Shown: in pieces, positions 41,984 through 49,842 of the stretch | How the letters are laid out: each line of letters starts with the position of its first letter | How positions within the stretch are numbered: position 1 is the first letter of the stretch | Assembly (NCBI GenBank): GCA_051985675.1 | Contig: JBPYFJ010000099.1 | Location: 1 to 64,000 of the forward strand | Reading direction: 5' to 3' | From: JAFAXD01 sp051985675 | GTDB taxonomy: Bacteria; Pseudomonadota; Alphaproteobacteria; Rhizobiales; Xanthobacteraceae | Length of the DNA: 64,000 bases | Notes under the pieces: generated by a model | Database searches by the model: none | What the model was told of the DNA's origin: nothing | What the model saw: the letters and a program-made list of their open reading frames with translations, nothing else | Translations under genes and position numbers: made by a program

Positions 41984-42975
41984 ATGCCAACCTGTGGGAT
42001 GAGGCGGCGCACGTTCCTTGCCGCGCTCGGGAGCGCGAGCGTATTTCCGCTTGCCGCGCGCGCACAGCAGCCGGCCGTGCCAATCGTAGGATGCCTGGTC
42101 AACGGTTCGCCGCAGGACACCGATTTTTCGGTCGCGCCGTTTCAGAAAGGTTTGGGCGAGCTCGGGTACGTGGACGGAGAGAACGTTGCCATCGAATATC
42201 GCTGGGCGAGCGGGCACAACGAGCGCCTGCCGGCGCTCGCGGCCGAGCTCGTCAGCCTGCCGGTCGCCGTGATCGCGGCCCTCAACGGCTCAGCTAGCGC
42301 GCTCGCGCTCAAGGCGCTCACAAAGTCTATACCGATCGTGTTCCAGACCGGCGGCGATGCGGTGGAGCTGGGGGTGCTGACTAACTGAACCGGCCGGAAG
42401 GCAACCTGACAGGTGTCAGCGGCATTACGAATTTTCTCGTCGCCCAGCAGCTCGATCTGTTGCGCCAACTGGCTCCAAAGGCGACTACCTTTGCCCTGCT
42501 GACAAATCCCGCGAGCCCGAACGCCAGGAGATTGGTGCAGCTCACGCAGGCGGCGGCAAGATCGATCGGGTGCGACCTCATGTTGGTAACCGCCAGCAAC
42601 GACGCCGAGCTCGATGCGGCATTCGCAACGCTCGCGCAGCGCCGTCCCGGCGGGGTCGTTGTTCCAACCAATGCGCTCTTTCAAACCGAACGCCGCCGCG
42701 TCGTCGCGCTGGCCGCGCAGTACAAGATCGCCGCGATCTACGATACCCGCGAGTTCGCGGAAGCCGGCGGGCTGATCAGCTGCGGAGGCGGTGCCGATCG
42801 GTTCCGGCAGGTGGGCGTCTATGTCGGCAAAATTCTACGTGGCGCCAGGCCGGCGGACCTGCCGGTGGTGCGGCCCTCAAAGTTCGAGCTGGTGATCAAT
42901 CTCAAGGCCGCCAAAGCGATCGGTCTCGACCTGCCGCCGGCGATCCGATCGCTTGCCGATGCGGTCATCGAATGA
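41984..42975 (+). pseudogene. ABC_sub_bind (TrpX-like, PF04392) binding-protein gene, frameshifted
   Basis: The first frame (to 42388) has a twin-arginine-like signal (RRRTFLAALGSASVFPLAA) and the start of the mature protein (VPIVGCLVNGSPQDTDFS, FQKGLGELGYVDGENVAIEY) and stops at VLTN. From 42385 the next frame continues the family exactly: NRPEGNLTGVSGITNFLVAQ, then KATTFALLTNPASPNA and a normal C-terminus at 42975. A one-base gain or two-base loss around 42380-42386 explains this. GGGAGAAG ribosome site at the ATG. Members of this family bind varied small solutes; partners absent. Confidence 0.82.
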
Positions 42976-43060
42976 CTCGGCGGCGAATGGGATATGATCG
43001 AGCGTCAACAGAGCTTAGCTTTCGCCGCCTACGACGCGTCCCGCAATATTCGCCGCGACA

Positions 43061-43135
43061 TAGTGCCCCGAACCCGAAGTTCGCACGCCTCTGCCGCAAG
43101 TCCGATTGCGAACTTAGGGTTCAAAAGGGGCACTA
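43061..43135. repeat. Palindromic repeat element, copy B
   Basis: 75 bases with ends TAGTGCCCC and GGGGCACTA exactly complementary. The inner arms CGAACCCGAAGTTCGCA and TGCGAACTTAGGGTTC pair with a few mismatches. Same core CGAAGTTCG and same termini as copy A at 5883-5953. Copy C follows after only 15 bases. Lies between the frameshifted binding-protein gene and a lipoprotein gene. Confidence 0.75.
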
Positions 43136-43150
43136 GAATCATAGATTTGC

Positions 43151-43223
43151 TAGTGTCCTTTCGATTCCGAAGTTCGCGTCGAGCGTGCTGCAAGGTGTGG
43201 CGAACTTCGGAATCGGGACACTA
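43151..43223. repeat. Palindromic repeat element, copy C
   Basis: 73 bases with complementary ends TAGTGTCC and GGACACTA and inner arms CGATTCCGAAGTTCGC / GCGAACTTCGGAATCG that pair perfectly over 16 bases. Loop of about 21 bases. Best preserved of the three copies. Its right end is followed directly by GGGGGAG, the ribosome site of the lipoprotein gene at 43234. Confidence 0.8.
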
Positions 43224-43233
43224 GGGGGAGCCG

Positions 43234-43542
43234 ATGTTCAGGATTGCAGCTCTCTTGGCCTTCACGATCAGCCTCGCGGCGTGCGATGCCGTCAGCACGG
43301 TGACGGAAGGCTTCAAGTACGCCAAGGCGGTGGAGGCCGACGTGGAACACGCGACCGGCGTCAAACCGCAAGTCGGATTCAATTGGAACAATGGGCGGCT
43401 CACCTCCGTGACGGTTGCGTTTCCCCGCCTTTACGATGCGAAGCCCCTGCCTGAACTGGCCGAAACAATCCGCACCTCGGTCAAGGCGCAGTTCAAACAA
43501 ACGCCCGAGAACATCGTGCTGGCCTTCTCGCTCGGAAGCTGA
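43234..43542 (+). CDS. Small lipoprotein of unknown function
   Basis: 102 residues. Signal peptide with lipobox LAAC (cysteine 17 becomes the lipid-modified N-terminus). The mature part has VSTVTEGFKYAKAVEADVEHATGV and an amphipathic ending (AETIRTSVKAQFKQTPENIV). Family not recognised; it is of the size of small outer-membrane lipoproteins. Strong GGGGGAG ribosome site right behind repeat copy C, so expression may depend on the repeat. Confidence 0.75.
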   Translation: MFRIAALLAFTISLAACDAVSTVTEGFKYAKAVEADVEHATGVKPQVGFNWNNGRLTSVTVAFPRLYDAKPLPELAETIRTSVKAQFKQTPENIVLAFSLGS

Positions 43543-43575
43543 GACTGCGGGAAGCACTCAACGCGCTGGATGCGC

Positions 43576-43652
43576 TGGCGGTCCCGGCAAGACTCGAACT
43601 TGCGACCTTCGGTTTAGGAAACCGCTGCTCTATCCGGCTGAGCTACGGGACC
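43576..43652 (-). tRNA. tRNA-Arg (CCT)
   Basis: 77 bases including encoded CCA. Acceptor stem GGTCCCG/CGGGACC is perfect; D arm GCTC...GAGC; anticodon loop TTCCTAA with anticodon CCT (reads AGG); T arm GCAAG-TTCGAGT-CTTGC. One mismatch at the top of the anticodon stem (27-43, G-A). Isolated, with no integrase or direct repeat visible beside it, so no sign that an element has integrated here. Confidence 0.95.
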
Positions 43653-43816
43653 GCACCGCCGACGCCATAGCATGGGAGCGGCTACCAGGCGAGCCGGTGC
43701 CGCTGCTTCAACGACGATCAGTCGAAAGCCTGGGTCGCGTCGATGAAAGCCGGGGCGCGTTACCGGTCGATATCTGGCCGAAGGGCTGAACGAAATGCGA
43801 GCGCGCGACGGGAGTA

Positions 43817-44068
43817 TTATGTCTGCGGCTGCTGCAATTTCTGACTGAATCTCCCCGGCCCCTCGAGCAGCACGACCGCGCTTGCGCTGTACCAGGATCG
43901 AACGCCGCACCGGTTACAAGCCGCTGAAAATTCGCGTGCCGTGGGTCGCGCGGACAGAACAATGAAACGCTGGCATTGCGCGCACGCCACCCCGAATTGA
44001 TGGGCCGACGCGAGTTGCGCTTGTTCCATGAGACGCACCCCGAGAAGATAGCCGCAGGTCTTATGCAA
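43817..44068 (-). CDS. Possible small zinc-ribbon protein
   Basis: 83 residues. Two CxxC pairs, CAQC and CNRC, are 21 residues apart (VACAQCQRFIVL and AACNRCGVRSWYSA) and could bind zinc. The C-terminus ends in a basic/glutamine-rich tail. The upstream GGCAGGCGTTGC is a fair ribosome site; a second ATG at 44029 lies just before the conserved-looking part. No family recognised. It lies in an otherwise empty stretch, which slightly raises its credibility. Confidence 0.45.
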   Translation of the reverse strand: MHKTCGYLLGVRLMEQAQLASAHQFGVACAQCQRFIVLSARPTAREFSAACNRCGVRSWYSASAVVLLEGPGRFSQKLQQPQT

Positions 44069-44288
44069 CGCCTGCCACGATCCTCCTTTGCACCACTTTG
44101 TGACGGTACCAAACGGAGCGACGGGTTATGCACAAAAGAATTTTCCCAACCGGGAAATCGTCGTTGTTGTTCAATGCAAGGCTGCCTAGCCGATAGGCAG
44201 GCCGCCTCGTCGCCCGGCGGACATTTGCACTCGCGAGCGCGATGCGATTCTGTAATCAGGAGATCGAGAGCCCACGAGGGAGAATGAG
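44069..44288. other. Intergenic region upstream of sugar dehydrogenase genes
   Basis: Together with 43653-43816 this makes most of a 636-base gap around the possible zinc-ribbon gene. It holds two small dyads, TTCCCAACCGGGAA near 44143 and TGCCTA-GCCGA-TAGGCA near 44185, of unclear meaning, and a GAGGGAGAATGAG ribosome region just before 44289. Nothing else visible. Confidence 0.4.
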
Positions 44289-44723
44289 ATGCCTCCTCCG
44301 ATAACCCGCCGCCGACTTGTCCTGGGTGGCGCAAGCGCCGCAACCGTGACCATCGGGTTGCCACGGCGGGCGGGCGCGCAGGCAACGATCACCCTCGATC
44401 AATTCCGTGCGCTGTCCGCAAGGTTGACCGGCGTCGCCGAGGCCGACCTCAATGCAACAGCGGCCGGCAAGCTGCTCGACGGCTTGATCTCGCTGGGACG
44501 CGGACCGGATCTGGCCGTGCTCGCCGTTGATCCGGGGCTCAGCGGCACCGCGCTGGCCGACGAGATCGTCGCCGCCTGGTACTCGGGCAGCTACGCGACC
44601 CGCGCGGGCGCGGCGGCGATCGACATCAATGACGCGTTGCTCTGGAAGGCGCTCGATTTCACCAAGCCGCGCGGCGTTTGCGGCGGCGCGACCGGCTATT
44701 GGGCGGAGCCCTATCAGAACTGA
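44289..44723 (+). CDS. FAD-dependent sugar dehydrogenase small (Tat) subunit
   Basis: 144 residues. A Tat signal (TRRRLVLGGASAATVTIG) leads a short helical domain with TLDQFRALSARLTGVAEADLN and the ending FTKPRGVCGGATGYWAEPYQ, typical of the small subunit of sorbitol/fructose/glucose dehydrogenases. In this group the small subunit carries the export signal and takes the folded FAD subunit with it. Followed by the FAD subunit after 14 bases. The cytochrome c subunit that normally completes the complex is missing here. Confidence 0.85.
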   Translation: MPPPITRRRLVLGGASAATVTIGLPRRAGAQATITLDQFRALSARLTGVAEADLNATAAGKLLDGLISLGRGPDLAVLAVDPGLSGTALADEIVAAWYSGSYATRAGAAAIDINDALLWKALDFTKPRGVCGGATGYWAEPYQN

Positions 44724-44737
44724 AGAGCTCGATTGCC

Positions 44738-46354
44738 GTGGCCGACATCGAAGCCGATGTGATCATCGTTGGATCGGGCATCGCGGGAGCGCTGCTGGCC
44801 GCCCGGCTGTCGGCTGCCGGGGTGAAGGTTGCCATCCTGGAAGCGGGCGCGGCGGTCGATCGCGCGGAGGCGACGCAACGTTTCTGGAACGCCGCGATCA
44901 AAGTGCCCGAGTGCCCCTACCCGCCGAGCCCGCAAGCCGATCATCCGATCAGCAACGATCCCGATTACTGGTATCGCCAGGTCGGACCGGCCAAATTCAA
45001 GAGCACCTATCTCAAGGTGGTCGGCGGCACGACCTGGCATTGGCTCGGCACCTGCCTGCGTTTCGTTCCGAGCGATTTTCGTTTGCGCACGGCTTATGGC
45101 CGCGGCATCGACTGGCCGATCAGCTACCAGGAGCTCGAACCGTTCTACGGTCAGGCCGAAGCCGAGCTTGGCGTATCCGGCGATTCCAGCGAGGCGCTTG
45201 GATCGCCGCGTTCCACCCAATACCCGATGCCGCCCATCCCGCCGACGTTCGTGGACAAGACATTCGCCCGGGCGCTCGCCAGCACCCAGTTCGAGGTTCG
45301 CGCGACACCGCAGGGGCGCAATTCGAAGGATCGCGACGACAGGCCAGCCTGTTGCGGAAGCGCCAGTTGCATTCCGATTTGTCCGGTGCAGGCGAAGTAC
45401 GACGCGACCGTGCACGTGTCCTTGGCGCAGAAGACCGGCGCAGCGCTCCACGCGCAGACGACGGCCACGCGCCTCGAGGTCGGCGCCGACCGGCGCGTTC
45501 GCGCCATTCGCTTCAAACGCTGGGATGGCACCGAAGGGATGGCCGCCGGCAAGGTCTTCGTGCTGGCCGCGCATGCGATCGAGATCCCGCGGCTGTTGTT
45601 GAACTCCCGCGCCGAAGCGACCCCGAACGGGGTCGCCAATCGCTCCGACCAGGTCGGCCGCAATCTGATGGACCATCCGGCACAACTGAACTGGGCGCTG
45701 GCGCCGGAGCCGGTATGGCCCTATCGCGGACCTTTATCGACATCCGGCATCGAGAACGTTCGCGACGGCGCGTTCCGGAACGACCGCGCCGCCTTCCGGA
45801 TCGAAATCGGCAACGACGGGTGGTCGTGGCCTAAAGGCGCGCCGACCACGACTGCGGCGGAGATGGCGCGGCTCGGTTTGCGCGGCAAGGAGCTCGACGA
45901 CGCGCTGCGGAACCAGACGTCACGCCAGCTGCGGCTCGCTTCGCTGACCGAGCAGCTGCCCGATCCGGCGAACCGCGTGACGCTCGACCCCAACGAGTTC
46001 GATATCTACGGCGTGCCGTTGCCGCGCATCGCTTATCGTCTCGACGGCTATGTCGAGGCCGGCCTCGCCGCAGCCCGCAGCGCACATGCGGATATCTTCG
46101 GCCGGCTCGGCGCCACCGAGATTGCGCATCGCGACGACTTCGAAGGCGCCGGCCACATCATCGGCACGGCCAGAATGGGCGCCGATCCGAAAAGCTCCGT
46201 GGTCGATCGCGAGCTGCGCAGCCACGACCACCCAAATCTGTTCATCGTCGGATCGGCCGTCTTTCCAACATCGGCAACCGCCAATCCCACGCTGACGATC
46301 GCGGCGTTGAGCCTGCGAGCCGCCGTCCAGGTGCAGGCGATACTGACGCACTGA
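44738..46354 (+). CDS. GMC-family sugar dehydrogenase large subunit (FAD, 3Fe-4S)
   Basis: 538 residues from a GTG at 44738 with GAAGAG upstream. N-terminal FAD fold VIIVGSGIAGALLAARLSAAG (9-29). The cysteine cluster CCGSASCIPICP (C205, C206, C211, C215) matches the 3Fe-4S motif of FAD-glucose and fructose dehydrogenases. C-terminal catalytic region HIIGTARMG and the NP pair in TATANPTLTIAA-type sequence are present. No own signal peptide, consistent with export by the small subunit. Oxidises a sugar or polyol in the periplasm and passes electrons to the chain; substrate unknown. Confidence 0.88.
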   Translation: MADIEADVIIVGSGIAGALLAARLSAAGVKVAILEAGAAVDRAEATQRFWNAAIKVPECPYPPSPQADHPISNDPDYWYRQVGPAKFKSTYLKVVGGTTWHWLGTCLRFVPSDFRLRTAYGRGIDWPISYQELEPFYGQAEAELGVSGDSSEALGSPRSTQYPMPPIPPTFVDKTFARALASTQFEVRATPQGRNSKDRDDRPACCGSASCIPICPVQAKYDATVHVSLAQKTGAALHAQTTATRLEVGADRRVRAIRFKRWDGTEGMAAGKVFVLAAHAIEIPRLLLNSRAEATPNGVANRSDQVGRNLMDHPAQLNWALAPEPVWPYRGPLSTSGIENVRDGAFRNDRAAFRIEIGNDGWSWPKGAPTTTAAEMARLGLRGKELDDALRNQTSRQLRLASLTEQLPDPANRVTLDPNEFDIYGVPLPRIAYRLDGYVEAGLAAARSAHADIFGRLGATEIAHRDDFEGAGHIIGTARMGADPKSSVVDRELRSHDHPNLFIVGSAVFPTSATANPTLTIAALSLRAAVQVQAILTH

Positions 46355-46359
46355 GTGCA

Positions 46360-47316
46360 CTAGAGATCGGCGCTCCAGGGCATCGGCACATAGGCGTAGC
46401 CGACTGCAGCTTTGGCCACGTGGCCTATTCCGGGGAACGGGAGGTGGGCGCCTGCGATCGCAAGCCTGTCGGCCGCAGCCATGTCGAACACCCGTTTGCG
46501 GCTCGCGATTGCCGTCGGCTGATCGGTGTCGAACAGCAGCGCCCGTTCGGGCTCGGCGAACTGGAGCGCGGCATTGTGAACGATGTCACCCCAAAGCAGG
46601 AGGTCGTTGCCTTGAGAGGACACCCGCACCATGGTGTGTCCGACGGTGTGGCCGGGAGCGGCGATTGCCGTCATTCCGGGTGCAAGCTCGGCTCCGTCTT
46701 TGAAAAAAGTGACCCTGCCGGTGTCCGCATAAGGTTTGATTGCAGCGCGGGCCATGTCGAAGAACGGTTTGAAATCATCCGGCGCCTTGGCCGCGATCTC
46801 CGCCGATGTCCAGAACCGGTAGTCCGTCTCGTTGACCAGCACCCCCGCATTCGGGAACACGATCTGCTTGTCGGGGGTGAGCAGCCCGCCCACGTGATCG
46901 GGGTGCATGTGGGTGATGATCACCGTGTCGACCGCACTCGGATCGACGCCGGCGGCGGCGAGGTTCCTCACCATGCGACCAAGCGTCGGCCCGAACAAGT
47001 TGGAGGTCCCGGTGTCGACCAGCACCAGCTTGTCGCCCGTGTTGACCAGCCATTCGTTGACCGACGTTGGCACGACATTTTGCGGCAGGAATGCTCCCTC
47101 GAGCAACTTGGCGGCGCCCCCTGCGTCGCCGGAGAAGATCTTGGGCTCGAGCGGGAACGAACCGTCGCTCAGAATCGTGACCTCGTAGGTGCCGACCTTG
47201 AGCCGATAGACCCCAGGCGCCTGCAAGCCAGCGAAGGGCGCCTTCGCGAGCGCAGGAACCGCAGCGAGCGTCCCGCCGAGTGCAGCGAGACCAAAGGTGC
47301 GCCGTGTGATATCCAT
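46360..47316 (-). CDS. Exported metallo-beta-lactamase-fold hydrolase
   Basis: 318 residues. A Tat-like signal (ITRRTFGLAALGGTLAAVPALA) precedes the fold. The metal motif THMHPDHVGGL (H136, H138, D140, H141) is complete; later ligand candidates are in AAPGHTVGHTMV and DIVHNAALQ. Broad family (lactonases, esterases, quorum-quenching enzymes). Convergent with the dehydrogenase pair, only six bases apart. A lactonase acting on the product of that dehydrogenase would make biochemical sense, but this is inference. Confidence 0.85.
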   Translation of the reverse strand: MDITRRTFGLAALGGTLAAVPALAKAPFAGLQAPGVYRLKVGTYEVTILSDGSFPLEPKIFSGDAGGAAKLLEGAFLPQNVVPTSVNEWLVNTGDKLVLVDTGTSNLFGPTLGRMVRNLAAAGVDPSAVDTVIITHMHPDHVGGLLTPDKQIVFPNAGVLVNETDYRFWTSAEIAAKAPDDFKPFFDMARAAIKPYADTGRVTFFKDGAELAPGMTAIAAPGHTVGHTMVRVSSQGNDLLLWGDIVHNAALQFAEPERALLFDTDQPTAIASRKRVFDMAAADRLAIAGAHLPFPGIGHVAKAAVGYAYVPMPWSADL

Positions 47317-47428
47317 GAAAGTCCCCTTTCCAACACCTGCCTTCCCCAGAGATCAGCAAACACTTACACCCCCTGCCCGCGGGGGATTTGTCACGAGCGC
47401 GTGAAACTGCCGGGCGCCTGAAGTAAAT

Positions 47429-47455
47429 GAGGCCCGCACGGAGCGTGCGGGCCTC
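47429..47455. terminator. Rho-independent-like terminator
   Basis: GAGGCCCGCACG-GAG-CGTGCGGGCCTC, a perfect 12-bp stem with a 3-base loop. Located just downstream of the minus-strand gene at 47516. On that strand it is followed by ATTTACTTC, a modest U-rich tail. Confidence 0.65.
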
Positions 47456-47515
47456 ACAGGACGGTCACGGATGAGCCGCCGCTTTGGCGGACACCGCAGG
47501 TGGCGACGGCTTTGA

Positions 47516-47968
47516 TCAGGCGGCGGCTCTGATCAGCCCAAGCTGGGTCAGCGCGGTCACACCGTCGTCGAGACCGATCTCCTCGACGATCTTGCCGTTG
47601 ATCACCTTCAGCACCGTGGTGCCGGTGAAGTGCATCTTGCGGCCGGTCGCGGCCGGGAGACCGCCGATCAGGAAGTCATCGAAGGCCGGCCCCTTGTGGG
47701 TGCCGCCGCCTTCCCATTGACCCACGACGTAGTCGCCCTCGGCGATCAGGTCCGCCGTGCCCCAAAAATTAAGATCGGGGAACGCGGCACGGAAATCGGT
47801 CATGAACGCCTTGATGTCGTCACGGCCGCGGCGGGGTTCATGCAGCGAGTATTTGAGCAGCATGTCCGGCGCGGCGATCTCGTCGACGACCGCGAGATTG
47901 ACGCTCTTGCCCCAGAATTCGGTAAACCAGCGACCGACAACGGCCTTGTTATCGTCTTGCTTGCTCAT
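47516..47968 (-). CDS. SnoaL-like ester cyclase family protein
   Basis: 150 residues, one NTF2-like fold. Segments NKAVVGRWFTEFW, DIKAFMTDFRAAFPDLNF, YVVGQWEGGGTHKGPAFDDF and HFTGTTVLKVINGKIVEEI are characteristic of the SnoaL/ester cyclase group. Cytoplasmic. Members are isomerases, cyclases or simple ligand binders; which one cannot be told. Ribosome site GAGCCATTCCC before the ATG. Monocistronic, with a terminator behind it. Confidence 0.8.
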   Translation of the reverse strand: MSKQDDNKAVVGRWFTEFWGKSVNLAVVDEIAAPDMLLKYSLHEPRRGRDDIKAFMTDFRAAFPDLNFWGTADLIAEGDYVVGQWEGGGTHKGPAFDDFLIGGLPAATGRKMHFTGTTVLKVINGKIVEEIGLDDGVTALTQLGLIRAAA

Positions 47969-48122
47969 GGGAATGGCTCCTCGTGGTTTGTGTCGTGCGG
48001 ATCACCGAGATTGGTCGACGATCCGAGCGAAGACTTAGGCTTGACCCAAGCGAGCCAAACTCCGGTTCTTGCCTTGGAATCTATGAGCCACGCCGCGGCG
48101 GGCGTGATCGAGGCGTGCGATT

Positions 48123-48734
48123 TCACGCAACTGACGGAAATCCCTCGTAGAAGCAGGCGTGATCGCCGGCATGGTTGGGAAAGCCGGGTCTTGTCAAATA
48201 GCCGCGCGGCGCGATGTAGCTGAAGATCGTTCGCCTGGGCACTTCATGCCAGCCGATGTTGAAGGCGCAGAGTTTCGGAAAGAACTGCAGCTCGCTGTAC
48301 GGCAGATGATCGTGGATCCACCAGGCCATCGCCTGCCAGGAGGTTCCTTTTTTCATCCGATCGACCAGCCACGGCACCGCGATGCACGCCATTGCTCCCA
48401 TGCCGCGCGCATCGCGCCGATCCCACGTGTGCCGGGCGTGGTTGCGCGGGTTGGAGGCGCAGTTGAAGTTGTGCGCGTTGCCATAGGCGTTCAAGGCCGA
48501 CGCGCGATAGGACGATCTGATCGCAATCCGGCCGAACGTTGCCTGCAGGGGCTCCAACAATTCCTCGCACAGGCGGTGGCCGGCCGCGATCGCAAGCTCC
48601 GGATCGTCCGGCAGGTTGGTGATGCGATGAACGTTGCCGATCTCGCTGTAGAGAAAATCGCGCATGAAGAAGGAGCGTGAAAGCCGGATCCGCCCGAAGT
48701 CCTCCGCGCTCCGCACGGTCTTGGGCGCTCTCAT
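48123..48734 (-). CDS. Hypothetical protein with M15 peptidase-like features
   Basis: 203 residues. The pattern RSSYRASALNAYGN resembles the GxRSxxxN motif of M15 (D-Ala-D-Ala carboxypeptidase / VanX) enzymes, and H...D in RHTWDRRD and a later WHEVP could be zinc ligands, but the spacing differs from the standard SxHxxGxAxD. No signal peptide. A degenerate or divergent peptidase is possible; the call is tentative. It lies 11 bases behind the beta-propeller gene on the same strand, so the two are probably cotranscribed. The ATG at 48734 avoids overlap with that gene. Confidence 0.55.
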   Translation of the reverse strand: MRAPKTVRSAEDFGRIRLSRSFFMRDFLYSEIGNVHRITNLPDDPELAIAAGHRLCEELLEPLQATFGRIAIRSSYRASALNAYGNAHNFNCASNPRNHARHTWDRRDARGMGAMACIAVPWLVDRMKKGTSWQAMAWWIHDHLPYSELQFFPKLCAFNIGWHEVPRRTIFSYIAPRGYLTRPGFPNHAGDHACFYEGFPSVA

Positions 48735-48745
48735 CGTCGATGAGC

Positions 48746-49681
48746 CTAGAAGAAGCCGAGCGACTCGCATCCGGTGCCAGCGGCGAAGCTCTCAACTACG
48801 CGCCGCGCCGGAATGTCGATCACATGCACGGAGCCGTCGCCCTGGCACGCGACGAGCAACCGATCGCCGCGAAACGCCATGTCCATCGGCTGGCGGCCGA
48901 CCTTGATCGCGGCCTGCCAACGCAGTGCCGGATCGATCAGGCTCACCGTATCGCTCTTCAGACTGGTGACGCAGAGGAGACTGTCGTCCGGGCTGTAGCG
49001 GGCGATCTGCGCGGCCTCCGCGACGCCCTCGAGGCGCACGGTGTCTGCGACGCTGTCGCTTTTGGGGTCGATCAGGAACAGTGTCGGCTCCTCGTCGTCG
49101 ACGGCAACAATCGTGCGGCCATCGCCGGACATGGCGATACCCGCGAGCGCGCGCGGGGTCTTGATCTTGCCCAGGAGCTTGCGCTGCTGCAGGTCGATCA
49201 CCGACACCGTGCCGTCCTCTTCGTTCTCGGTGTAGAGCCGGCGGCCGTCGGGCGCGATCACCAGGCGATGGCCGTTGGTCGATCCGGAATCGATGGCATC
49301 GATAACCTTGTGGGTTGACCGGTTGATCACCGCCACGACCGCGCTGTTCTCGCAGGTGATGTAGATCAGTCCGTCCGGCCCGAGCCGCAGTGTGTGCGGC
49401 GCGATATAGGGCCGCATATCGATGTCGCCGACATGGGCGCGCCGCGCGAGATCGAAGATGCAAAGGAGATGCCCGGGATTCGGGTTGCGACCGTGGATGC
49501 CGTCGCCGAAGATCGGCACGTACGCGCGCGCGGTTTCCGGGATCACCAACAACTCGTGCACGGTGCGCTGAAAACCTTCGAGCACGACCTCGGTCGCGAA
49601 GGTTGTCGGATTGAGGAACAGGACCTTCCCGCCCATCTTGTCGACCGCGATCAGTCCGCGCGCGTGCGCCGCGTTGGCCAT
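48746..49681 (-). CDS. YncE-like beta-propeller repeat protein
   Basis: 311 residues made of repeated blades of about 40 residues with the YVTN/cytochrome d1 pattern: LYITCENSAVVAVINRSTHKVI, LYTENEEDGTVSVIDLQQRKLL, TIVAVDDEEPTLFLIDPKSD, LLCVTSLKSDTVSLID, LLVACQGDGSVHVIDIPARRVV. About six to seven blades. No evident signal peptide, which is unusual because many such proteins are periplasmic. Function unknown; upstream partner of the M15-like gene. Confidence 0.8.
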   Translation of the reverse strand: MANAAHARGLIAVDKMGGKVLFLNPTTFATEVVLEGFQRTVHELLVIPETARAYVPIFGDGIHGRNPNPGHLLCIFDLARRAHVGDIDMRPYIAPHTLRLGPDGLIYITCENSAVVAVINRSTHKVIDAIDSGSTNGHRLVIAPDGRRLYTENEEDGTVSVIDLQQRKLLGKIKTPRALAGIAMSGDGRTIVAVDDEEPTLFLIDPKSDSVADTVRLEGVAEAAQIARYSPDDSLLCVTSLKSDTVSLIDPALRWQAAIKVGRQPMDMAFRGDRLLVACQGDGSVHVIDIPARRVVESFAAGTGCESLGFF

Positions 49682-49842
49682 CGTTGCGATGCCTCCCTGA
49701 TTTCCGAAAACACTAGCCTGGATCGCGGCCGAGTGGAATTGCGTGTAGCCTGACAGCTCATGATGTCGATTGACAGGGTCTGACCGGCCTACCAGACTGA
49801 CCAGGTAGAGAGCCGCTCAAGTGGCCCATTGGGGAGGATACC

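Noticed and set aside
43576..43652. tRNA-Arg as an integration site of a genomic island
   Set aside because: No integrase, no repeat of the tRNA 3' end and no change of base composition on either side within the window.
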